A stretch of 47,790 nt of DNA from Gammaproteobacteria bacterium (GTDB lineage: Bacteria; Gemmatimonadota; Gemmatimonadetes; Longimicrobiales; Gaopeijiaceae): contig JAPPHB010000053.1 of assembly GCA_028821195.1 (NCBI GenBank), positions 1 through 47,790 on the forward strand. Direction: 5' to 3'. Below the pieces are notes generated by a model. It saw nothing but the letters and a program-made list of their open reading frames with translations. It was not told where the DNA came from and searched no databases. Positions 42,003-47,790 of the stretch are shown in pieces. Numbering within the stretch: the first letter of the stretch is position 1; each line of letters starts with the position of its first letter. The position numbers and the translations under genes were made by a program.

Positions 42003-43586
42003 ATGGCGACATCCCATAGCGAGAACCCGGTTCCGACAACCTCTGCACCCCGCGGCCTTGGCCATCTGACCCGCCGCGAGTGGCTGGCCGGCGCAGGAGC
42101 GGGCACGGCCGCCCTGCTGCTCGAGCGCGATCCCCTGCGGGCGGCGGCGCGGTCCGGCGGGAAGTCGCCCACGCAGCAGGCCGCCACAGTCGTGTTCACC
42201 AACACCACCGTCGCGAATCCCGACATCGTCCAGGACGACGTGGCGCTCGCGGTCGAGGGCAACCTCATCGCGGCCATCGGTCCCACCGACGAAGTGCTCG
42301 CCGCCTACCCCGGGGCCGAGCAGTACGACGGGCGCGGCAAGGCGCTCTTCCCGGGTCTCATCAACTGCCACGCGCACATGCGGGCCGTTGTCGCGCGCGG
42401 CTTCAACGAGGACTTCGGCTTCCCCAACACCGCCAACCTGGCCGTGTCGCCGGCGAGCCTCCTCCAGGGCGAGGAGGGCAACCTCATGGTGCAGGTGGCC
42501 GCGCTGGAGGCCATCACCACCGGGACAACCACCATCGTCGAGTTTACCGGGAACGTACAGCGCCAGGCCGGGGTGCTCGCCGACTCCGGCCTCCGCTGCG
42601 TCCTCGCCGAGGGGATCCGCGACACCGAGAACGTGCCCGGCCCGGTGTCCACCCGTTCGATGGCCCGGTCGTTCAGCGGGACGCCTCGCTTCTCCGAAGC
42701 ACTCCTCGACGATGGCATGCAGCGCATCAGCGACCTCTTCAGCACCTGGCACGGCGCCGAGGACGGCCGCATCTCGGTCTTCCCGGCGGCTTCGCTCACC
42801 GAGACCTCTTCGCCCGAGCTGCTGCGCGCGGTGCGCGATTTCGCCGAGACGCACGACCTGGGCTACACGATCCATCTGAACCAGAGCCGCGCCGAGTACG
42901 AGTTCATGGTCATGCACCACGGCCTTCGCCCGACGGAGTATCTGGACCGCCACGACTTCCTGGGTCCGCGCCTCTTCGCGGCGCACGCACGCTACGTCAA
43001 CCACGACGAAGTCGCGCTTCTGGGCCGCTCGGGCACCATCATCTCGCACCAGGCGGGGATGGCGGCGAACCGGGGCATCAACCCGCCGATTCCGGAGCTG
43101 CGCACGGCCGGCTGTCCCATCGCGCTCGGTACCGACAACAACACCAACGACGTCTTCGAGGTGATGCGCACGGCTCTGCTCACCGAGCGCATCCGGCGAA
43201 ATCGGGATGGGGACGAGGTGCCCGGTCTACAGCCTCAGCCGGAGGACATCCTGGCGGACGCCACCCAGGGCGGCGCGCTGGCGGTGCAGCAGCCGGACGC
43301 TCTCGGGACGCTGGAGGTCGGAAAGAAGGCCGATCTGCTCGTGGTCGACACGCTGCGGCCCCACCTCGTGCCGGCGGGGCGCATCATCTCCGCACTGGTC
43401 CACTGCGGCCATCCCGGCGACATCGAGTCGGTGATGGTGGACGGCCGCTTCGTTATGCGCGACCGGGAGGTCCTCACCATGGACGCGGACGCCATCCTGC
43501 GCGAAGCCGACGCCGTCGGCCGCAGGATCTGGGGCCAGGTGCTGGAGGCGAGCCCGCTGAACGTGCCGAGGTTGACGCGCGGCTGA
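42003..43586 (+). CDS. Tat-exported amidohydrolase (chlorohydrolase/deaminase-type)
   Basis: The 527-residue protein has a twin-arginine signal (LTRREWLAGAGAGTAALLLE). Amidohydrolase superfamily motifs are FPGLINCHAHMRAVVARGFN (His-x-His), GYTIHLNQSRAEYEFMVMHH (third His), LFAAHARYVNHDEVALL (fourth His) and CPIALGTDNNTNDVFE (catalytic Asp). The end reads GTLEVGKKADLLVVDTLRPH. The architecture matches the TrzN/AtzA/SsnA-like group that hydrolyses heteroatom-bearing rings or amides, usually with one metal. The export signal points to action on environmental or periplasmic substrates. A partial, broken copy of 42882-42988 lies about 1.8 kb downstream. No clear ribosome-binding site is seen. The substrate is unknown. 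Confidence 0.9.
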   Translation: MATSHSENPVPTTSAPRGLGHLTRREWLAGAGAGTAALLLERDPLRAAARSGGKSPTQQAATVVFTNTTVANPDIVQDDVALAVEGNLIAAIGPTDEVLAAYPGAEQYDGRGKALFPGLINCHAHMRAVVARGFNEDFGFPNTANLAVSPASLLQGEEGNLMVQVAALEAITTGTTTIVEFTGNVQRQAGVLADSGLRCVLAEGIRDTENVPGPVSTRSMARSFSGTPRFSEALLDDGMQRISDLFSTWHGAEDGRISVFPAASLTETSSPELLRAVRDFAETHDLGYTIHLNQSRAEYEFMVMHHGLRPTEYLDRHDFLGPRLFAAHARYVNHDEVALLGRSGTIISHQAGMAANRGINPPIPELRTAGCPIALGTDNNTNDVFEVMRTALLTERIRRNRDGDEVPGLQPQPEDILADATQGGALAVQQPDALGTLEVGKKADLLVVDTLRPHLVPAGRIISALVHCGHPGDIESVMVDGRFVMRDREVLTMDADAILREADAVGRRIWGQVLEASPLNVPRLTRG

Positions 43587-43610
43587 GAGCGCGATCAGCC
43601 GCAGTCCGGC

Positions 43611-44504
43611 TCAGCCCCGCAGGTGCTCGTTGAAGAACGCGATGGTCCTCTCCTGCGCCAGGCTGGCAGCTTCCTGGTCGTAGCGTGGCGTGGTGTCGTT
43701 GTGGAAGCCGTGGTTCGCTCCCTCGTAGACATGCACAGCGAACTCCTTCCCGTTCGCCTCGAGAGCCTCCTGGTAGGCTGGGTAGGCGGCGTTGATGCGC
43801 TCGTCCAGGCCCGCGAGCTGGATCATGAGGGGCGCCCGAATGGAGTGAACGTCCTCAAGGGCCGGCGCCGACCCATAAAACGGCACGCCCGCGCCCAGAT
43901 CCGGAAGCCGGACCGCGAGCTGATTCACGACCCCGCCGCCGTAGCAGAACCCGACCGCCCCGACGCGCCCGGTGGTCGCATCGTGATCCCGCAGGAACCG
44001 GAACGCGGCCACCCAATCCTCCATCATCACGTCCCTGTCGAGCTGCCGCTGCATCTCCCGGCCCTCGTCGTCGTTGCCGGGATAGCCGCCCAGAGGGGTT
44101 AGCGCGTCCGGCCCCAGCGCTACGAAATCCGCGGCGGCGAACCTGCGCACCACGTCTTCGATGTAGGGGTTGAGGCCGCGATTCTCGTGGATGACCAGGA
44201 CCGCGGGCCTGGCTTCCGTCGCGCCGGCGGGCGTGGCCATGTAGCCACGCATCATCCCCGAGCCACTCTGCGACGGGTAGGTGACGTACTCCTGCTGGAT
44301 CCGGCCGTCCTCCGGCTCCACCTGCCGCGCCCACGCGTAGTTGGGACGAAGCGCCTCGAGGACCGCCAGAGCAGCCGCGCCGCCACCCAGCACCTTCCCG
44401 GCCCCCTCCAGGAAGTCCCGGCGCTGAATGAACCCGTGCACGTACCCATCGAAGAGGGCCAGCACCTCCTGGGGGAAATCGCTCGCCTGCTTTCTTGTGG
44501 TCAT
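43611..44504 (-). CDS. Tat-type dienelactone hydrolase family protein
   Basis: The 297-residue alpha/beta hydrolase has a Tat-like N-terminus (FIQRRDFLEGAGKVLGGGAA, then Ala-rich). Family landmarks are AVLVIHENRGLNPYIEDVVR, FVALGPDALTPLGGYPGNDD, the nucleophile elbow VGAVGFCYGGG with Cys187, LMIQLAGLDERI and EGANHGFHND with the catalytic His. ATG 44504 has AGGAC near -10 and gives a sensible Tat signal; the longer frame to 44930 is not supported. It is convergent with the Tat amidohydrolase, with 24 bp between their ends. It is a second member of the family in this window, unlike the lipoprotein form at 17633. Confidence 0.9.
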   Translation of the reverse strand: MTTRKQASDFPQEVLALFDGYVHGFIQRRDFLEGAGKVLGGGAAALAVLEALRPNYAWARQVEPEDGRIQQEYVTYPSQSGSGMMRGYMATPAGATEARPAVLVIHENRGLNPYIEDVVRRFAAADFVALGPDALTPLGGYPGNDDEGREMQRQLDRDVMMEDWVAAFRFLRDHDATTGRVGAVGFCYGGGVVNQLAVRLPDLGAGVPFYGSAPALEDVHSIRAPLMIQLAGLDERINAAYPAYQEALEANGKEFAVHVYEGANHGFHNDTTPRYDQEAASLAQERTIAFFNEHLRG

Positions 44505-44692
44505 TGGAGTCCTCCGCAAATCGTGTGATGAAAGGTGGTGCGTTCGGGCCCCAGGGTGGTGGCTGCCCGGACCGTGCCTGCCGCGGCTCACCCGCAATGA
44601 CGGTCTCGGGGAATCTATCGGAGCCAGGCTGCGTCGCGCACGGGCCTGCGGCAACGGTTCGGCCACCGGGAGCGCACTCACGCAGAGCCACG

Positions 44693-44786
44693 CCGAATAC
44701 GAGTTCATGGTCATGCACCGGCGAGCGCTTCCGCGGAAACCTGGACCGGCACGACCTCCTCGGCGCCGGCTGTTCGCGGCGCACGC
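44693..44786 (+). pseudogene. Broken duplicate fragment of the amidohydrolase gene
   Basis: Positions 44693-44786 align with 42882-42988 in the amidohydrolase. The first ~36 nt, encoding QSHAEYEFMVMHR (parent QSRAEYEFMVMHH), differ at only two sites. The later part keeps CTGGACCG-CACGAC and TTCGCGGCGCACGC with about 13 nt deleted, which shifts the frame. It is a non-functional relic, placed between the dienelactone hydrolase and the integrase and probably left by recombination. Confidence 0.7.
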
Positions 44787-44875
44787 GGGCTGATCCCAAC
44801 TGCTCGCGGCCCGCGCGATCCCGACCAGCGTGCAGCACCGAATTGCCGACGGACTCGCGGTTCTCGGCGCCGTCC

Positions 44876-44911
44876 CCAATTCACATGCGCGTGTCCCATT
44901 CTGCCATTGAG
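44876..44911. repeat. 36-nt repeat R1, left of the integrase
   Basis: The 36-mer beginning CCAATTCACATGCGCGTGTC and ending CATTCTGCCATTGAG aligns without gaps with the copies at 47408-47443 and 47511-47546 on the far side of the integrase. The shared core is ATTCACAT..G...GTC..TT..GCCATTGA. It may be part of an element boundary or a dispersed repeat. Confidence 0.5.
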
Positions 44912-44918
44912 GCGGACT

Positions 44919-44978
44919 GTTGAAATCCATTGCCGTCCATAGGCGTCCATAGAGTCCTGTAATCGACTGTATTTCAAC
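44919..44978. repeat. Inverted repeat upstream of the integrase (possible att or arm site)
   Basis: GTTGAAAT (44919-44926) and ATTTCAAC (44971-44978) are a perfect 8-bp inverted repeat 44 bp apart. Between them, GTCCAT recurs (CCGTCCATAGGCGTCCATAG). Tyrosine integrases bind short repeated arm sites near their gene, so this is a candidate, but no tRNA or duplicated core was found. Confidence 0.35.
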
Positions 44979-45058
44979 GTGTTAGGTGGGCTCTCGTCCA
45001 CGCTGGTCCACCGGTTGCGTCCCTTGCGATCCAGTGTAATCCCCGATACGATTAGGGA

Positions 45059-46261
45059 ATGAATAATGTCACCAGCACCCGATCCCAGCGCCGACGAGGC
45101 AAGCCCAAGGGCCGCCATCCCCACAACCGCCTGTCCGCCGCCTTCGTGCGCTCCGCCCCGCCCGGACGGCACTGCGACGGCAACGGGCTGTACCTCTACG
45201 TCAAGAAGACCGGAACGCGAAGCTGGATCCAGCGGCTCGTCGTCCGGGGCAGAAAGCGCGAGATCGGTCTCGGAAGCGTCGTCCTCGTCTCGCTGGCCGA
45301 GGCCCGCGAGCAGGCGCTCGCCAACCGGAAGCTGGCCCGCTCGGGCGGCGATCCTCTGGCCGAGAAGCGTCGTTCCCTCGGTGTCCCCACCTTCGCCGAG
45401 GCCGCCGTGCGCGCCATCGACCAGAAGCGCGCCGGGTGGCGCAGCCCGAAGACCGCTAAACTGTGGATTCGCAAGCTGGAAATGTACGTCTTCCCGCGCC
45501 TGGGCGGCCTGCCGGTCTCGGAGATCACCAGCGCCGACGTGCTGGAGACGCTTTCCCCGATCTGGCACACGAGGCCGAAGGTCGCCCGCGCCGTCCGTCG
45601 GCGCATCCGCGCCGTGCTGGAATGGGCTATCGCCATGGACTTCAGGGCGGACAACCCCTGCGACCGGCTCCTGCCGGTGCTCGGCCCCCAGCACGATGTC
45701 GTCATCCACCGGAAGGCCCTGCCTCACGGCGAGGTCGCGGCGGCCATCGCGAAGGTGCGGGCGGCGAAGCCGGGGAAGGTGGACACCTTGGCGTTCGAGT
45801 TTCTGGTCCTGACGGCGGCACGGGGCGGCGAGGTCCGCGGGGCGGTGTGGAGCGAGATCGATCAGGATGCGGGCGTGTGGACGATTCCGGCAAGCCGGAT
45901 GAAGAGCGCCCGCGAGCACCGGGTGCCCCTGTCCGGCCGTGCGATGGAGATCCTTGACGGGGCGCGGCAGCTGGGCGATGGGGCGAGTCCCATTGTTTTC
46001 GTCAACGAGCGCGGCAAGCCGTTGACCCGGAAGCGGCCGGGCCGGTTGCTCCTGAGTTGCGGAATCTCGGCGGTGCCTCATGGGTTCCGGTCCAGCTTCC
46101 GTGACTGGGCCGCCGAGAAGACCGATCACCCGAGGGAGGTCGTGGAGGCGGCGCTGGCCCATGTCGTTCAGAACAAGGTCGAGGCGGCGTACATGCGGAC
46201 CGATCTGTTCGAGCGGAGGCGTCGGCTCATGGAGGACTGGGCCGAGTACCTCGCGGGCTGA
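45059..46261 (+). CDS. Tyrosine integrase, P4-like, with DUF4102 arm-binding domain
   Basis: The 400-residue protein performs site-specific DNA recombination. The N-terminal ~110 residues are a DUF4102-type arm-binding domain (GRHCDGNGLYLYVKKTGTRS, WIQRLVVRGRKREIGLGSVV, LAEAREQALANRKLARSGGD). A SAM-like core-binding segment follows (TFAEAAVRAIDQKRAGW). The catalytic domain has R255 (LTAARGGEVRG), H341 and R344 (HGFRSSFRDWAAE), H368 (AALAHVV) and Y378 (AAYMRTDL), so all key residues are present. The ATG has GGGA upstream. It is probably the mobility gene of an integrative element, but no tRNA att site or cargo is recognisable around it, so the element may be a remnant. Confidence 0.93.
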   Translation: MNNVTSTRSQRRRGKPKGRHPHNRLSAAFVRSAPPGRHCDGNGLYLYVKKTGTRSWIQRLVVRGRKREIGLGSVVLVSLAEAREQALANRKLARSGGDPLAEKRRSLGVPTFAEAAVRAIDQKRAGWRSPKTAKLWIRKLEMYVFPRLGGLPVSEITSADVLETLSPIWHTRPKVARAVRRRIRAVLEWAIAMDFRADNPCDRLLPVLGPQHDVVIHRKALPHGEVAAAIAKVRAAKPGKVDTLAFEFLVLTAARGGEVRGAVWSEIDQDAGVWTIPASRMKSAREHRVPLSGRAMEILDGARQLGDGASPIVFVNERGKPLTRKRPGRLLLSCGISAVPHGFRSSFRDWAAEKTDHPREVVEAALAHVVQNKVEAAYMRTDLFERRRRLMEDWAEYLAG

Positions 46262-46570
46262 GACGCGGCGACGAGGCTCGAACCGGGCTCGGAGGCCGTT
46301 TCGGGTCGATTCAAAGGCTTTTCGGGTGATCTACGGGCCGCAGGATGGCCTCTAACGCACGATCTCGGGTCTCGGAGGGGTACGGGTAGGCCGGAAACCG
46401 GGCGCTCGGCAGAGCGTGGCGCAGTCCCGGGAGAGTCGGGAGCCGGGCCGGTCGCCCCTGCCGTCCTTGAGGCCGGCGACGGGGAGGCCGGGGAGCTGTC
46501 TCGCGACGGCCCGGTCGAGGCTGTTCCGGGCGATGCCCGGAGAGGCGTGTTCGGCGGCTCCGCCGAGGGG

Positions 46571-46654
46571 CTGGCTCACGCTCTTTGGGTTGTAAGCCAG
46601 CCCACGCCACGTTGAACGTGGCGGACTGGCAAGGGGGAGCGCTCCGCCCCCCTT
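46571..46654. repeat. Nested inverted repeats downstream of the integrase (oriT- or terminator-like)
   Basis: Three structures are packed together. CTGGCT (46571-46576) pairs with AGCCAG (46595-46600). CGCCACGT (46605-46612) pairs with ACGTGGCG (46616-46623) around TGA, flanked by CCAG (46597-46600) and CTGG (46626-46629). AAGGGGG (46631-46637) pairs with CCCCCTT (46648-46654). Such clustered inverted repeats are typical of transfer origins or integrative-element control regions, and also of strong terminators. No relaxase is visible. Confidence 0.5.
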
Positions 46655-47407
46655 TGACCCCCCGGAAACCCCCCGCTCCGGCAGCGCTCGCGGTTGAGGT
46701 TCCACCCGCTTCCGCAGGGTCCGCGCGTCCCCCAGGCGGCCGCACACGCGGATGTTCTCCCACGGCCACCGATCACCGCCGGTCGAGGCCGTCGGCTTCG
46801 GCTGGGTCCCCGTGGTGACCGGCGGGCGGCCTGGTCGGCGTTGCCACCGCTTCGGCGCCGGTCCCCCCGGCCTCCGGGACGAACTCCGTCCGTCCCTCCA
46901 ACCGGGGTCGAGTCCCCTCCCCACCACGTCCACATCGCTCGCGAGCACGCCGTCGCGACGGTGGCCCGGACCCCCGTCCTCGTCGAGACCTTCGTCGAGG
47001 TACCCCCTTCACCGGCGGCGTCTAACAGGGCTTCCGGCTGGATCCGCGTCGGAACCACCCAGGGACGCGGGCGCTGTGGCACCGACGAGCGGTACGGCAA
47101 GCCCAACACGGATGTCTGGCTCCGCCCGCTCGCCAAGCACTGGAGGCGCATCCTCCACCGCTGAACCCAGCCCCACCACGATCCGCTCACAAGGGACACT
47201 CGCCACAGCCTGACCGAACAGTTATCTCCAAAGACGTTCGCCAACGTCGATCTACATCCCGGTCAGCAAACATGAACTGATAGGGGAACAGCAATCACCA
47301 TGAGTGATATAAACCAATCAGTACCAATCGCTTACAAAAATCAATCCCATCGAGCCATTGACACGCCCGGATCTCGCAACTCCGCGTTGGCCGCAACCAG
47401 GACGGCT

Positions 47408-47443
47408 CGAAGTCACATTCGACCGTCCCATTCCGCCATTGAC
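47408..47443. repeat. 36-nt repeat R2, right of the integrase
   Basis: The 36-mer starting CGAAGTCACATTCGACCGTC and ending CCGCCATTGAC aligns without gaps with R1 (44876) and R3 (47511). Its 17-nt core at 47424-47440 matches 20626-20642 exactly in reverse complement. A shorter relative (CCCATCGAGCCATTGAC) lies at 47346-47362. Confidence 0.5.
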
Positions 47444-47510
47444 AGGCGGGCGCATCGGCGATTGGCAGTAGTCCGGTCAAGGGGATCGGCCGCACCCGCG
47501 CGCCGCGTCC

Positions 47511-47546
47511 CGAATTCACATCCGTGTGTCTTGTTGCGCCATTGAC
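47511..47546. repeat. 36-nt repeat R3, right of the integrase
   Basis: The 36-mer begins CGAATTCACATCCGTGTGTC and ends GCGCCATTGAC. It lies 103 bp after R2. It is closest to R1 in the first 20 positions and to R2 in the last 10. Confidence 0.5.
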
Positions 47547-47734
47547 GGATCCGGGGACCGCGATGTGGCGAACTCCGAGACCCCATCTTCCCTGACCTTC
47601 CAGAGGCGCTGGCGGGCTCGCTGACGGCATTCGCAGACGGGTGCCTCCTCCGAAGGTCTCCCAACCCCGTTTCGGCCACTACTGGGCATCCTGAGAGACC
47701 GATTTAAGTGCCGTTATATTTGTACATAAGTCAT

Positions 47735-47790
47735 TGTTGTCAATCGGCACGGAAAATGTCCCGGTTATCGGCATGGAAAATGTCCCGGTT
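47735..47790. mobile_element. Probable IS21-family terminus at the window edge
   Basis: From about 47735 the sequence reads TGTTGTCAATCGG, followed by two tandem 24-bp units that each contain GGAAAATGTCCCGGTT (47744-47767 and 47768-47790). IS21-family ends start with TGT and carry several such tandem repeats of the GGAAAATGT type that bind the IstA transposase. The istA and istB genes would lie beyond the window. The assignment is from end structure only; the exact first base is uncertain (47735 or 47738). Confidence 0.55.

Larger units (their letters stand above)
46262..47734. other. Stretch of about 1.5 kb with no supported gene
   Basis: Several open frames cross this GC-rich DNA, but none has a coherent signal, fold or known motif. 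The longest (198 and 222 codons, minus strand) overlap in different frames and look like chance frames in high-GC sequence. What can be seen: nested hairpins at 46571-46654, a change to AT-richer DNA after about 47200, and the 36-nt repeats near 47408 and 47511. It may be the degraded body or end of the integrase element, or a non-coding functional region. I see no rRNA or tRNA. Confidence 0.5.

Noticed and set aside
44985..45058. tRNA as attachment site of the P4-like integrase
   Set aside because: No T-arm (GGTTCGAATCC-like) or cloverleaf can be seen upstream or downstream of the integrase.
46352..47244. Minus-strand ORFs of 198 and 222 codons
   Set aside because: They overlap each other in different frames, have Gly/Arg/Pro-rich composition and show no recognised motif, so they are not reported as genes.

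Overview
The window is GC-rich bacterial DNA. It carries two SusC/SusD outer-membrane uptake pairs, secreted proteins with Sec or lipoprotein signals, a ten-Asp-box sortilin-like protein, a DUF5916 barrel protein, and several amidohydrolase, dienelactone-hydrolase and creatininase family enzymes. SusC/SusD together with VPS10-like, DUF5916 and DUF1028 proteins at high GC suggests Gemmatimonadota or a close relative. That placement is inferred from gene content only; there is no rRNA or other marker here.

Layout. Positions 1-5080 are a decaying accessory island: a membrane protein cut by the left edge (minus strand), a multiply frameshifted type I restriction hsdR remnant, an intact AbiU2/HEPN gene overlapping a truncated EcoRI-type adenine methyltransferase, a broken RelE-like toxin/HTH antitoxin pair, and two tandem degraded copies of a YwaF-like membrane-protein 3' end. 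From 5083 to 10751 come a DUF1028-TPR protein and SusCD pair 1. From 10824 to 15351 are a TonB plug protein with no barrel, DUF2461, CHAD, a small membrane protein, a metallo-beta-lactamase-fold hydrolase and a peroxiredoxin-like gene whose active-site codon is in-frame UGA followed by a SECIS-like hairpin. This is very probably a selenoprotein, although a naive ORF call splits it into two pieces.

From 15380 to 24959 are an M16 peptidase fused to membrane and PH-like segments, a dienelactone hydrolase, a secreted hypothetical protein, a coiled-coil/class II aldolase pair, a creatininase-like protein with an altered metal-site signature, and the sortilin-like protein. From 25062 to 26811 is a class II Fic protein. 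Its upstream AT-rich region holds seven copies of a 16-nt motif spaced at about 20, 30, 30, 40, 20 and 30 bp, a helically phased operator-like array. From 27007 to 33835 are a PpiC/HupE pair, a D-aminoacylase-like amidohydrolase, a CapA-family protein, a plug-like mini-lipoprotein and a DUF3179 lipoprotein. From 33929 to 41855 are SusCD pair 2 with a small beta-barrel gene (minus strand) divergent from the DUF5916 protein. From 42003 to 44504 are a Tat-exported amidohydrolase and a Tat-type dienelactone hydrolase.

The right end (about 44690-47790) is a second accessory zone: a broken fragment of the amidohydrolase gene, an intact P4-like tyrosine integrase, related 36-nt repeats on both sides of it, nested inverted repeats in otherwise apparently non-coding DNA, and what looks like an IS21-family terminus at the edge.

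The conserved core reads as an envelope and nutrient-scavenging region: TonB-driven import, extracytoplasmic hydrolysis, and peroxide or thiol defence. It lies between two patches of mobile and defence DNA. No tRNA, rRNA or CRISPR array was seen.
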